This document shows positions 38,958-47,341 of a stretch of 64,000 nucleotides of DNA, in pieces. This stretch comes from Clostridium sp. CAG:433. Its GTDB lineage: Bacteria > Bacillota_I > Bacilli_A > RF39 > UBA660. The stretch covers positions 25,045 to 89,044 of the forward strand of contig FR893558.1 of assembly GCA_000433675.1 (NCBI GenBank). The letters are read 5' to 3'. A program made the position numbers and the translations under genes. The notes under the pieces are model-generated. The model did not search any database. It saw nothing but the letters and a program-made list of their open reading frames with translations, and was not told the DNA's origin. Positions within the stretch are counted from its first letter, which is position 1; each line of letters starts with the position of its first letter.

Positions 38958-39938
38958 ATGAAATTTAAAAAATTTTTTTTAACGCTTCTAATTTCATTAA
39001 TTATTATACCAATAAATGCATATGCTTATTCAGACAAATTGATTGTTGGCGGAAATAATATTGGTATAGAGGTTAAAACTAAAGGAATATTAGTTATTGG
39101 TACATACGAAATAAATGGTGAATATATCAACAAAGATTCTAATGTAAAAGCAGGAGATTATATAACCAAAGTAAACAATAATAAAATAGAAAATATAAAT
39201 GATTTTACAAGTGAGATTAATAAAGACGATGATAAGACAAAAATAGATATAGAATATAATAGAAATGGTAAGAGTTATACAGGTTCTTTAAAACTAGTAG
39301 AATCAAATGGTGAATATAAAACAGGTTTATATGTTAAAGATACAATAAATGGTGTTGGGACACTTACATTTATAGATCCAAACACTAAAATATTTGGAGC
39401 ATTAGGTCATGAAATCGCTGATAAAAATACAGAAAGTATCTTAAATATAGATGATGGTTCAATATACTACTCATATATTACCGGAATTACTAAAAGTGAA
39501 AATGGTAATCCCGGTGAAAAGGAAGCTACTTATGATGATAAGTTAAAATATGGGGTAGTTAAAGAAAATACTAAAAGCGGAATATTTGGTAATTATACAA
39601 GTGATATAGATAATAGTAAGTTATATGATGTTGCTAAAAAAGGTGATGTAAAACTAGGTAATGCAAAAATACGAACAGTATTAGATGGAGAAGAGATAAC
39701 AGAATATAATATTGAAATAGAAAAGATTAATTTAAATGATAAGACTAAAAATATTGTGTTTAAAATAACAGATGAAAATTTACTTAATAAAACTGGTGGT
39801 ATTGTGCAAGGAATGAGTGGATCACCTATAATTCAAGATAATAAAATAATAGGTGCAGTAACACATGTTATTGTAAATGATTGTACTAAAGGATACGGAA
39901 TATTTATAACTAATATGCTAGAGGAAGCAGAAAACTAA
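38958..39938 (+). CDS. spoIVB: SpoIVB-type S55 serine peptidase
   Basis: A 326-residue secreted or anchored protease: signal segment (1-23), the SpoIVB beginning VGGNNIGIEVKTKGILVIG, a PDZ domain (about 60-112), and the S55 catalytic domain. The catalytic triad is intact: His151 in GALGHEI, Asp272 in ITDENLL and Ser287 in GMSGSP, with the 15-residue Asp-Ser spacing of Bacillus SpoIVB. In Bacillus it is a forespore protease that triggers SigK processing through SpoIVFA. Here it stands alone between thyA and corA, not between recN and spo0A. Strong RBS AAAGGAG. Whether the host sporulates cannot be told. Confidence 0.9.
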   Translation: MKFKKFFLTLLISLIIIPINAYAYSDKLIVGGNNIGIEVKTKGILVIGTYEINGEYINKDSNVKAGDYITKVNNNKIENINDFTSEINKDDDKTKIDIEYNRNGKSYTGSLKLVESNGEYKTGLYVKDTINGVGTLTFIDPNTKIFGALGHEIADKNTESILNIDDGSIYYSYITGITKSENGNPGEKEATYDDKLKYGVVKENTKSGIFGNYTSDIDNSKLYDVAKKGDVKLGNAKIRTVLDGEEITEYNIEIEKINLNDKTKNIVFKITDENLLNKTGGIVQGMSGSPIIQDNKIIGAVTHVIVNDCTKGYGIFITNMLEEAEN

Positions 39939-39961
39939 AAGGAGAAAAATTCTCCTTTTTT
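39937..39961 (+). terminator. Terminator after spoIVB
   Basis: AAAAGGAGAA (39937-39946) with TTCTCCTTTT (39950-39959), AAA loop, T-run. Confidence 0.9.
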
Positions 39962-39970
39962 ATATTTGTA

Positions 39971-39998
39971 TTGACTTTTTAGAAAAAATAAATATCAT
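39971..39998 (+). promoter_or_regulatory. corA promoter
   Basis: TTGACT (39971-39976) and TATCAT (39993-39998), 16-nt spacer. Confidence 0.55.
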
Positions 39999-40029
39999 AG
40001 ATATAGAAAAAGATTTAAGAGGTGTATTT

Positions 40030-40965
40030 ATGATAAAGATATATAAAACAAATGAAAGCAATATGATTGAAAGAGTAGATGAAGTTATTGATAATTGTTG
40101 GATAGATTTAGTTTCACCAACAAAGGAAGAAATAGAAGTTGTTTCATTAAAAACAGGTATTGATAAAGATCTTATCTTAAAAATGCTAGATGAAGAAGAA
40201 ACTCCAAGATTTGAAAAGGAAGATGATTCAACTTTGATTGTAATAGATTCACCATATATTGGTGATGATAATGTTAAATATTCAACTCTTCCTCTTGGAA
40301 TAATTACCGGTAGTAATAAACATATACTTACAATATCATCGCAAAAACTAGAAGTTTTAAAACTTTTTAAAAGAGGAAAAATAAAAGATATAAATACATC
40401 ACTTAGATCAAGACTTACAATTCAAATATTATATGAAAATGCTAAATTATATTTAAAATACTTAAGAATGATAGATAAAGAAATTGATAAGACTGAAAAA
40501 GAATTACATAGTTTATCAGAAAATGAAGAACTTATTAATGTACTTAATATTGAAAAAAGTTTAGTATATTTTATTACATCTTTAAAAGAAAATAAAAGGG
40601 TTATTGAAAAGATTAATAGAGGGAATGTTATTCCTATGTATGAAGAAGATTTAGATCTTTTAGAAGATGCATCAATAGAAAATGAGCAAGCAAGTGAAAT
40701 GGCTAATATTTATAGAGAAATATTAAGTAGTGTATCAGATACATATGCAACTTTAATATCTAACAATTTAAATATTGCTATGAAAATATTAACAAGTATA
40801 ACAATTATTTTCTCAGTTCCTACTATGGTAGCGTCTTTTCTTGGCATGAATGTTCATCTTGGAATTATTTCTGATTTAAAATACGGTTTTTTAATTATAA
40901 TTGGTTTTTGCGTTATTGTTTCAATTATAATTGCACTTATATTTAAAAAGAAAAAATTATTATAA
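40030..40965 (+). CDS. corA: CorA-family divalent cation transporter
   Basis: A 311-residue CorA-type magnesium/cobalt channel. A large cytosolic N-terminal domain with a long helix (about 130-240), TM1 ([13 protein letters not shown]), the pore signature GMN within GMNVHLGI, a short loop, TM2 ([19 protein letters not shown]) and a basic tail KKKK. GMN is followed by VHLGI rather than the commoner FExxP loop, as in many Firmicute paralogs. RBS AGAGGTG. Single gene with its own promoter and terminator. Confidence 0.93.
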   Translation: MIKIYKTNESNMIERVDEVIDNCWIDLVSPTKEEIEVVSLKTGIDKDLILKMLDEEETPRFEKEDDSTLIVIDSPYIGDDNVKYSTLPLGIITGSNKHILTISSQKLEVLKLFKRGKIKDINTSLRSRLTIQILYENAKLYLKYLRMIDKEIDKTEKELHSLSENEELINVLNIEKSLVYFITSLKENKRVIEKINRGNVIPMYEEDLDLLEDASIENEQASEMANIYREILSSVSDTYATLISNNLNIAMKILTSITIIFSVPTMVASFLGMNVHLGIISDLKYGFLIIIGFCVIVSIIIALIFKKKKLL

Positions 40966-40984
40966 GACTTATGGTCTTTTTTTA
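40964..40984 (+). terminator. Terminator after corA
   Basis: AAGACT (40964-40969) with GGTCTT (40973-40978), TAT loop, T-run; starts at the stop codon. Confidence 0.65.
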
Positions 40985-41032
40985 TTGCAAATAAAAATGT
41001 ATTTGAATAATTTATTAATAGAAGGTGTTAAA

Positions 41033-41593
41033 ATGATTAAACTAATTAAAGAACAAATTAAACTTATAAAAGAAAAAGATCCTGCGGTTAATAGTATTTT
41101 TGAAGCATTATTATATCCTAGTTTAAAAGTACAAATTTATTATAAAATATCACATTATTTATATTTAAAAAAACATTATTTTTTAGCAAGATTAATATCA
41201 GAAAAGGCAAAAAGAAAAACAGGTATTGAAATTCATCCAGGTGCTAAAATAGGTAAAAGGTTATTCATTGATCATGGTTTTGGTGTTGTTATAGGAGAAA
41301 CTGCTATTATTGGTGATAATGTAACAATTTATCATGGCGTTACTTTAGGAGGAACTGGCAAAGAAAAAGGTAAAAGACATCCAACTGTAGAAAATAATGT
41401 AATGATAGGAGCATCTGCTAAAGTACTTGGAAATATTGTTATTGGTGAAAATTCTAAAATAGGTGCAGGAGCAATAGTTTTAAATGACATACAAAAAAAT
41501 GTAACTGCAGTAGGTGTTCCAGCAAAAGTTGTTAAAACGAATGATATTTCTTTTGATAAAGAAAGAATAAACGAAATAATAAAGCTTTTATAA
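41033..41593 (+). CDS. cysE: Serine O-acetyltransferase
   Basis: A 186-residue left-handed beta-helix acetyltransferase making O-acetylserine for cysteine synthesis. Hexapeptide repeats run from [17 protein letters not shown] through [26 protein letters not shown] to [10 protein letters not shown]; the [11 protein letters not shown] loop is typical. It is the short form lacking the long N-terminal helical domain of E. coli CysE. The start at 41033 follows GAAGGTG; the frame is open further upstream into corA without a site. No cysK adjacent. Confidence 0.92.
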   Translation: MIKLIKEQIKLIKEKDPAVNSIFEALLYPSLKVQIYYKISHYLYLKKHYFLARLISEKAKRKTGIEIHPGAKIGKRLFIDHGFGVVIGETAIIGDNVTIYHGVTLGGTGKEKGKRHPTVENNVMIGASAKVLGNIVIGENSKIGAGAIVLNDIQKNVTAVGVPAKVVKTNDISFDKERINEIIKLL

Positions 41594-41619
41594 AATCTTA
41601 TTGTATATTTTTTATGTTG

Positions 41620-41628
41620 TGTTATAAT
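41620..41628 (+). promoter_or_regulatory. Extended -10 promoter of the small RNA/leader
   Basis: TGTTATAAT, downstream of cysE and upstream of a noncoding stretch that ends in a terminator. Confidence 0.6.
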
Positions 41629-41634
41629 ATTTTT

Positions 41635-41748
41635 ACATTGATTGACTTGCCAAGTGTCAATAGTTAAAATTTAGTCGATAATTTATATTTTTAGGCAAGA
41701 AAAATATATCTATTCGGGTACACTTTTTTAAAGGTGTACTCTTTTTTT
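41635..41748 (+). ncRNA. Candidate small RNA or attenuating leader
   Basis: About 110 nt between a good extended -10 and a good terminator without any open frame. CTTGCC (41646-41651) can pair with GGCAAG (41694-41699), enclosing an AU-rich 42-nt loop; CTTGCC is also part of a competing local dyad, ACTTG-C-CAAGT (41645-41655). The terminator stem is 41716-41726 with 41731-41741, then seven Ts. It matches no riboswitch or housekeeping RNA that I recognise. It could be a free small RNA or a leader controlling what was the intact ORF6N gene downstream. Confidence 0.4.
41716..41748 (+). terminator. Terminator of the candidate small RNA
   Basis: GGGTACACTTT with its complement at 41731-41741 (two G-U pairs), 4-nt loop, T7. 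Confidence 0.75.
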
Positions 41749-41767
41749 GTTAAGAGGTTAATTTAGT

Positions 41768-41953
41768 ATGAATCAAATTATAGAAGTAGAAACCTTAAAT
41801 ATATAAGATATGATATATGAAATAAGAGGAAAACAAGTAATGTTAGATTCTGATTTGGCAAGATTATATGAATGTATAAACGGTAAAAATATTTGTGGTC
41901 CCAATTTGGGACCACAAGTTAATAGAATTCGAACAATGCTATATGCATTATAA
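41768..41953 (+). pseudogene. Remnant of an ORF6N-domain gene (5' part)
   Basis: After MNQIIEVETLNI there is an in-frame TAA (41804-41806), and the frame then continues DMIYEIRGKQVMLDSDLARLYE, nearly the same as the N-terminus of the intact ORF6N gene that follows. After ECINGK the homology jumps, through an apparent internal deletion that also shifts the frame, to the segment LWSQFGTT (read from 41893) and then NRIRTMLYA, equivalent to the region before FTEQG in the family. It stops before the intact copy. The nonsense codon, deletion and frameshift make this a dead copy. It holds the first of the two 25-nt palindromes (41893-41917). Confidence 0.75.
41893..41917 (+). repeat. 25-nt perfect palindrome in the ORF6N remnant
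   Basis: Arm TTGTGGTCCCAA (41893-41904), central T, then the exact complement (41906-41917). Confidence 0.85.
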
Positions 41954-41985
41954 TAATAAAAATAATTAAAAATTGGAGGATATAA

Positions 41986-42759
41986 ATGTACAAACTAAAA
42001 GAAGATTTAAGTATAGAAAATATGATATATGAAATAAGAGGTAGGCAAGTAATGCTAGATTGTGATTTAGCAAAATTATATAATGTTGAAACTAAAAGAA
42101 TAAATGAGGCGGTAAAAAATAATCCTGACAAATTTCCGGAAAGATTTTATTTTAGAATAAATGAAAATGAATTTTTTTCTTTGAAGTCGAAAATTTCGAC
42201 TTCAAAAGGTGGTTCTAGAAAAGGACATAATGTATTCACAGAACAAGGGATTGCAATGCTATCTACAATATTAAAATCCAAAGTAGCAGTAGAAACAAGT
42301 ATAAGAATAATGGATGCATTTGTAAAAATGAGAAAATATATTTCAGCAAATTTAATAGAACAAGACAATATGAAAAATATGCTTATTAAACATGATAACG
42401 AAATAAAATTACTTCAAGAATCATTTTCAAAATTAGAGGAAAAAGAAAAAATAAATCATATATTTTATGATGGACAAATATATGATGCATATTCACTATT
42501 AATTGATATATTTAAAGGTGCAAAAGAAGAAATAATTATAATAGATAATTATGCAGACAAAAGTATTTTAAATATGATAACGAACCTAAATGTAAAAGTA
42601 ACTATTGTTACTAGAAAATTTAATTTATTAAAAGATATAGATATAAAAAAATATAATAGGCAATACCATAATTTGAAAGTAATATACAGTGATAAGTTTC
42701 ACGATAGATTCATAATACTTGATAAAAAAGTATTGTATCATTCAGGAGCGAGCTATTAA
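41986..42759 (+). CDS. ORF6N-domain protein, C-terminus cut short
   Basis: A 257-residue product. The N-terminal ORF6N domain (MIYEIRGRQVMLDCDLAKLYNVETKRINEAV) is a DNA-binding module of phage antirepressor-type proteins; LKSKISTSKGG and FTEQGIAMLSTILKS complete it. A coiled coil (about 120-155) and a PLD-like C-terminal domain with FHDRFIILDKKVLYHSGASY follow. The family normally continues KDLGxKxFxINKI, but here TAA follows GASY, and the missing tail is found at 42836-42934 in another frame behind a diverged copy of the last 90 nt. So the protein is probably truncated by about 25-30 residues. Strong RBS TTGGAGGA. It carries the second 25-nt palindrome (42181-42205). Confidence 0.8.
   Translation: MYKLKEDLSIENMIYEIRGRQVMLDCDLAKLYNVETKRINEAVKNNPDKFPERFYFRINENEFFSLKSKISTSKGGSRKGHNVFTEQGIAMLSTILKSKVAVETSIRIMDAFVKMRKYISANLIEQDNMKNMLIKHDNEIKLLQESFSKLEEKEKINHIFYDGQIYDAYSLLIDIFKGAKEEIIIIDNYADKSILNMITNLNVKVTIVTRKFNLLKDIDIKKYNRQYHNLKVIYSDKFHDRFIILDKKVLYHSGASY
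42181..42205 (+). repeat. 25-nt perfect palindrome inside the ORF6N gene
   Basis: Arm TTGAAGTCGAAA (42181-42192), central A, exact complement (42194-42205). It is codon-aligned, encoding LKSKISTS. Same length and position in the protein as the palindrome in the upstream remnant, but different at paired positions 4-5/21-22 and 9-10/16-17. Confidence 0.9.
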
Positions 42760-42760
42760 T

Positions 42761-42934
42761 AATTTAAAAGTAATATGCAGTGATAAGTTTCATGATAGAT
42801 TTATAATAATTGATAGAACAGATTTATATCATTCATGAGCAAGTTATAAAGATTTAGGTAATAAATGTTTTGGAATTAACAAGATAAAAGATGATGAATA
42901 TCTAGAAAATATATTAATAAAAACAGGTTTATAA
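42761..42934 (+). pseudogene. Detached 3' fragment of an ORF6N-family gene
   Basis: The frame encodes NLKVICSDKFHDRFIIIDR, a TGA, then ASYKDLGNKCFGINKIKDDE and a natural stop (42932-42934). Its first 90 nt (42761-42850) are a diverged copy of 42670-42759, the end of the gene just upstream. The many differences show this is not a fresh duplication but the tail of a second paralog, plausibly the same one whose head is at 41768-41953. Confidence 0.75.
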
Positions 42935-42997
42935 AATATTTGCATTATAAGCTGAATTATATTATAATATATGTGCTTCAAAAAAGGGGTGAATAAA

Positions 42998-43729
42998 ATG
43001 AATTATAGTAAAAATAAAGAAATCTTAAATAATTTAATGTTAAAATATGGTTTATCTAAAGATGAAAGAAAAGAATTTTTTAAAATTATATATAAAATAT
43101 TTAGACATAAAGAGTTCCAAAGAAGAATGACAAGTGAATTTAATCATCATAATGATATAACACTTGGTTATCATGTGCTTGAAGTAGCTCTTTGTACATA
43201 CAAAACATGTAAAAAGAAAATAAAAAAGGGTATAAAAGTTAATACTGGTGTAGCAGTTAAAATAGCAATGCTTCATGATTTTTATGAATTACCTTGGCAG
43301 AATAATAAAGAATCATCATCTAAGAATTTAATTCATAAACATGGATTTCGTCATCCAATAGAGGCCGCTATTAACGCTATATATTATTATCCATTTTTAT
43401 TTAAAGATAGAAAAGAAAGTATGATGATAATAGATGGTATTGTTCATCATATGTATCCACTTGCAGTACCAGTACTTACAGGATTTGATACAAATGAAAT
43501 AGAGCTTAAAAATTATGATAAGGTTAAAAAAATAGATAATGAATTATTAGAACAAATAATTTATTCTACAAATAGAGGAAGAATAATTAAATTATCATTA
43601 TGCAAAAGTAGATATAAAGAAGGACGAATCGTATCAAATTCAGATACATTAGTATCAATTAATAACTATGAAAGTCTAAAAGGTATACCTGCTCTTATTA
43701 CTGGAGTAAATAAAAATATAGAAGTGTAA
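42998..43729 (+). CDS. HD-domain hydrolase-like protein
   Basis: A 243-residue protein resembling HD-superfamily phosphohydrolases. Candidate metal ligands: His in ITLGYHVLEVAL, His-Asp in AMLHDFYELPW, and His-His in IDGIVHHMYPL; the spacing fits an HD domain with a tyrosine-rich helical insert. The start at 42998 follows AAGGGGTGA; an in-frame ATG at 42971 has no site. No second domain. Substrate unknown; nucleotide or ppGpp-type hydrolysis is only a family-level possibility. Confidence 0.7.
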   Translation: MNYSKNKEILNNLMLKYGLSKDERKEFFKIIYKIFRHKEFQRRMTSEFNHHNDITLGYHVLEVALCTYKTCKKKIKKGIKVNTGVAVKIAMLHDFYELPWQNNKESSSKNLIHKHGFRHPIEAAINAIYYYPFLFKDRKESMMIIDGIVHHMYPLAVPVLTGFDTNEIELKNYDKVKKIDNELLEQIIYSTNRGRIIKLSLCKSRYKEGRIVSNSDTLVSINNYESLKGIPALITGVNKNIEV

Positions 43730-43733
43730 AATA

Positions 43734-43762
43734 GGCGATAAAGAAATCTTTATCGTTTATTT
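43734..43762 (+). terminator. Rho-independent terminator
   Basis: CGATAAAGA (43736-43744) with TCTTTATCG (43747-43755), AA loop, T-rich tail. Confidence 0.7.
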
Positions 43763-43769
43763 ATATTTT

Positions 43770-43778
43770 TGTTAAAAT
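43770..43778 (+). promoter_or_regulatory. Extended -10 promoter of the fic operon
   Basis: TGTTAAAAT, one base off consensus, 30 nt before the ATG at 43809. Confidence 0.4.
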
Positions 43779-43808
43779 ATGGTATATTTTAGTATAGAGG
43801 TGAAAAAA

Positions 43809-44495
43809 ATGGTAGCACGATTAACAGAAGAACAATTAAATTATTTTGATAATCCGGACTTTTATCAAGATTATATGGAAATGTTTATATTTAGATTAAC
43901 ATTTTCAAATATGGCAATAGAAAGAGATTTAGGTGAAATAGCAGATAGTAAAAATGCAATTAGATTAAGAGACAACTATAGAGCTTTTCAAAAATTGCTT
44001 ACTATGTTTTCGTACGATATGAGTGAAGATCTTATTATTGATATTGCAAATACAATAAATAAAAGTTCAATGTATATTTCAAATGGTTATAGAAAATTAG
44101 GTAGAACTTTAGGAGATACTAATGAACCAATATCAGATCCAAAAGATATAAAAAGTGATATGGAGAAATTACTTTATAATTATTATAATGAATGGAATAA
44201 CTTAGATCCATATTTAAGAGAGGCAAAATTTAATATTGAATTTTTAAGAATACATCCATTTGAAGATGGTAATGGTAGAACAAGTAGACTTTTACTTAAC
44301 TTTAATTTGATGAAACAAAAAATAGCACCTGTAATAATAACAGATGATTTAGTTGATGATTATTTTAACGCAAGAAATAATTTTGATGAAGAGTGGATTG
44401 CTAATATGTTTAGAGTTCAATCAGAAAAAGAAATTGAAGTAATAGATGGATTAACTAAAGAATTAAAAAAAGAAAATGAAGGACTAAAACTATGA
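43809..44495 (+). CDS. Fic-domain protein
   Basis: A 228-residue Fic protein, predicted to transfer AMP or another nucleotide group to a protein target. The catalytic motif HPFEDGNGRTSR is complete (HxFx[D/E]GNGRxxR). The N-terminal helix carries FSNMAIERD where autoinhibited Fic proteins have SxxxE(G/N): the spacing is one longer and Gly/Asn is Arg, so self-inhibition may be lost or different. The start at 43809 follows AGAGGTGA. It overlaps the downstream flavoprotein gene by 4 nt. No antitoxin gene is visible. Confidence 0.9.
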   Translation: MVARLTEEQLNYFDNPDFYQDYMEMFIFRLTFSNMAIERDLGEIADSKNAIRLRDNYRAFQKLLTMFSYDMSEDLIIDIANTINKSSMYISNGYRKLGRTLGDTNEPISDPKDIKSDMEKLLYNYYNEWNNLDPYLREAKFNIEFLRIHPFEDGNGRTSRLLLNFNLMKQKIAPVIITDDLVDDYFNARNNFDEEWIANMFRVQSEKEIEVIDGLTKELKKENEGLKL

Positions 44496-45667
44496 GTAAT
44501 GTTGGAATAATAGGTGGAGGAGTATCAGGTGTAATAAGCGCAATATATGCAAGTAAGAATGGTAATAAAGTAACTATTTTAGAAAAGAATAATGATATAC
44601 TTAAGAAGCTTTTAATAACAGGTAGTGGTAGATGTAATTACTTTAATAGTGATCAAAATATAAATCATTATCATTCTAAAAACGAAGAATATTTAAAAGA
44701 AATTATTACAAAAGAAAATACAAAAGAATTATGTAAATTTTATGACAGTATTGGTATTGTTCCTAAAATAAAAGATGGTTACTATTATCCATATTCAAAT
44801 ATGGCAATAAGTGTTAAAAATGCACTTGTGACTGAAGTTTTAAAATTAAATATAAAAGTAATATGTAATTATGATGTAAAAAATATAGATTATAAAAATA
44901 ATGAGTTTATTATTAATAATGATAAACATTTTGATAAACTTATAATAAGTACAGGTTCTAAAGCATATCCAAAAACAGGATCAGATGGATTTGGATATAG
45001 TCTTGTTAAAAAATTAGGACACACTATAAATGAAGTAAAACCTGCACTTGTAAGTTTATGTTCAGATGATAAAATATTAAATATAATTTCGGGAGTAAGA
45101 GCAAATGCTAAAATATCCTTATATCACTTTGATGAATTATTAAAAGAAGAAATAGGTGAAGTACAATTTGTTAAAAATGAAGTATCTGGAATTTGTACAT
45201 TTAATTTAAGTTATTTAGTTACTAAAAATAATAATGTAAGAATTAATTTTATGCCATTTATAAAAGTAGAAGAATATGATGACTTTATGTTTAAAAATAA
45301 TAATAAAAGAGTAAAAGAAATATTAAATGGAATATTAAATCCAAAACTAATACTAGCGATAATTAAAAGATGTAATATAAATGAAGAAAAGTATTTTTAT
45401 GAACTATCTAAAAAAGAAAAAGATTTATTAAAAGAAAATTTAACTAGTTTTAGAATTGATATAAAAGGCAAAGGACCATTTGATAAAGCACAAATATGTA
45501 TGGGCGGTGTACCATTAAATGAAATTGACATAAAAAGTATGAAGTCAAAAATAAATGAAAACTTATATATAACAGGTGAAATGCTTGATGTAAATGGTGA
45601 TTGTGGTGGATATAATTTAACCTTTGCATTTATTTCTGGATATCTTTCAGGAAAGGATATAAAATGA
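44492..45667 (+). CDS. HI0933-like FAD-dependent oxidoreductase
   Basis: A 391-residue flavoprotein of the HI0933/YhiN/BaiN-like family. FAD-binding GGGVSGVISA near the N-terminus, GSGRCNYFN, the second dinucleotide contact ISTGSKAYPKTGSDGFGY, and the C-terminal ICMGGVPLNEI and ITGEMLDVNGDCGGYNL. Substrate unknown in most members. It overlaps both neighbours by 4 nt (ATGA), so the fic gene and two flavoprotein genes form a coupled operon. Confidence 0.9.
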   Translation: MSNVGIIGGGVSGVISAIYASKNGNKVTILEKNNDILKKLLITGSGRCNYFNSDQNINHYHSKNEEYLKEIITKENTKELCKFYDSIGIVPKIKDGYYYPYSNMAISVKNALVTEVLKLNIKVICNYDVKNIDYKNNEFIINNDKHFDKLIISTGSKAYPKTGSDGFGYSLVKKLGHTINEVKPALVSLCSDDKILNIISGVRANAKISLYHFDELLKEEIGEVQFVKNEVSGICTFNLSYLVTKNNNVRINFMPFIKVEEYDDFMFKNNNKRVKEILNGILNPKLILAIIKRCNINEEKYFYELSKKEKDLLKENLTSFRIDIKGKGPFDKAQICMGGVPLNEIDIKSMKSKINENLYITGEMLDVNGDCGGYNLTFAFISGYLSGKDIK

Positions 45668-47232
45668 TTAGAGTAAGACAAGTAAAAGTAAATATAGATG
45701 ATAATTCTTTAGAAAATATAAAAAAGTGTACTAGTAAAAAATTAAATATAAAAGATGAAGATATACATAATTTAAAAATAATTAAAGAGAGTATTGATGC
45801 TAGAGGAGAAGTAAATTATATTTATGAGGTAGAAATAGAAACTAATTTAGAAAATAAATTACTTAAAAATAAAGATGTATATATTCCAAAAGATGAAAGT
45901 TATAAATTTGAAATAACAGGAACTAAACAAATGAAAGAAAGACCTATAATTGTAGGAAGTGGCCCTGCTGGATTATTTTCAGCATATATGCTTTCACAAA
46001 ATGGTTATAAACCTATAATTATAGAAAGAGGAGAAAAAGTAGAAGATAGAGTAAAAACTATAGAAAACTTTTGGAAAACTGGTAAATTAAATAAAAATTC
46101 TAATGTACAATTTGGAGAAGGTGGCGCAGGTACTTTTTCTGATGGTAAGTTAAATACACTTGTTAAAGATAAAAACTATAGAATGAAAAAAGTATTTGAG
46201 ATATTTGTAGAGTGTGGGGCACCAAGTGATATACTATATAAAAATAAACCACATATTGGTACTGATTTACTTAGAAATGTAATAATAAACATGAGAAATA
46301 AAATTATAGATATGGGTGGAACATTTTATTATAATTCTTGTCTTACAGATATAGTTATAAATAATAATAAAGTAACAGAAATAATTATAAATGATAAAGA
46401 AAAAATCAAATGTGAAACACTTATTTTAGCGTTAGGTCATAGTGCAAGAGATACATTTAAAATGCTTTATGAAAAAGGTATTAATATGATTCAAAAACCA
46501 TTTGCGGTAGGCGTTAGAATAGAACATAAACAAGATATAATTAATAAATCGCAATATGGAAAATATAGTAAGTATTTACCTAATGCAGATTATAAATTAA
46601 CTCATACTTGCACCGATGGAAGAGGAGTATATTCATTTTGTATGTGCCCTGGTGGATTTGTAGTAAATGCATCAAGTGAAGAAAATCATTTAGTAATAAA
46701 TGGAATGAGTAATCATAAAAGAAATGAAGAAAATTCAAATAGTGCGATAGTTGTTCAAGTATCAAATAAGGACTTTGGTAATAATATATTTGATGGTATG
46801 AATTTTCAAAGACATTTAGAAGAAAAAGCATATAGTCTTGGTAATGGTTTAATTCCAGTTCAACTTTTTTCAGATTATGAAAACAATACTATTTCAAAAG
46901 AATTTAAAAGTGTAAAACCAATATTTAAGGGTAATTATAAATTTACTAATATAAATGATATATTTCCAGAATTTATAAATAATGATCTAAAAGAAGCAAT
47001 TAATTATTTTAATAATAAAATAGATGGATTTAATAGTGGTGACGCTATTATCGCAGGTGTTGAAACAAGAACATCATCACCAATTAGAATAGTAAGAGAC
47101 GAAAATGGAATGAGCAATATAGATGGGATTTATCCTATAGGAGAAGGTGCTGGTTATTCTGGAGGAATAACAACTAGCGCAATGGACGGAATAAAAATTT
47201 CAGAATTAATTGCTAAAATATATAAGAATTAA
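45664..47232 (+). CDS. FAD-dependent dehydrogenase (COG2509-like)
   Basis: A 522-residue flavoprotein. An N-terminal ~90-residue domain with alternating strands precedes the Rossmann FAD motif VGSGPAGLFSAYML, then NVQFGEGGAGTFSDGKLNT, a signature of this group, and a C-terminal FAD contact GEGAGYSGGITTSAMDGI. Cys-rich VYSFCMCPGGFVV is near residue 325. Family known by structure only; no verified substrate. Last gene of the fic-flavoprotein operon, with a terminator behind it. Confidence 0.9.
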   Translation: MIRVRQVKVNIDDNSLENIKKCTSKKLNIKDEDIHNLKIIKESIDARGEVNYIYEVEIETNLENKLLKNKDVYIPKDESYKFEITGTKQMKERPIIVGSGPAGLFSAYMLSQNGYKPIIIERGEKVEDRVKTIENFWKTGKLNKNSNVQFGEGGAGTFSDGKLNTLVKDKNYRMKKVFEIFVECGAPSDILYKNKPHIGTDLLRNVIINMRNKIIDMGGTFYYNSCLTDIVINNNKVTEIIINDKEKIKCETLILALGHSARDTFKMLYEKGINMIQKPFAVGVRIEHKQDIINKSQYGKYSKYLPNADYKLTHTCTDGRGVYSFCMCPGGFVVNASSEENHLVINGMSNHKRNEENSNSAIVVQVSNKDFGNNIFDGMNFQRHLEEKAYSLGNGLIPVQLFSDYENNTISKEFKSVKPIFKGNYKFTNINDIFPEFINNDLKEAINYFNNKIDGFNSGDAIIAGVETRTSSPIRIVRDENGMSNIDGIYPIGEGAGYSGGITTSAMDGIKISELIAKIYKN

Positions 47233-47257
47233 TATTAATAAAATATTGATTCTTTTT
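47225..47257 (+). terminator. Rho-independent terminator
   Basis: AGAATTAATATT (47225-47236) with AATATTGATTCT (47242-47253), one wobble, T-run. Confidence 0.75.
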
Positions 47258-47281
47258 TTAATATAAAAGTTAGTAAACTCA

Positions 47282-47310
47282 TTGACAAATAAGTGTAAAA
47301 AATATATATT
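47282..47310 (+). promoter_or_regulatory. Promoter of the acyl-activating gene pair
   Basis: Perfect TTGACA (47282-47287) and TATATT (47305-47310), 17-nt spacer. The TTG is in frame with the downstream gene and could be misread as its start. Confidence 0.75.
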
Positions 47311-47341
47311 ATTGTTAAGTACTAATCAGAGGGGCAAGTAT

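Noticed and set aside
39961..40029. Magnesium riboswitch (M-box or ykoK-like) before corA
   Set aside because: Only ~60 nt separate the previous terminator from the corA start, and a simple promoter fills the space.
41768..42934. Insertion sequence or prophage remnant
   Set aside because: No transposase, integrase, terminal repeats or target duplication seen; ORF6N genes occur in phages but also alone, so only the gene remnants are reported.
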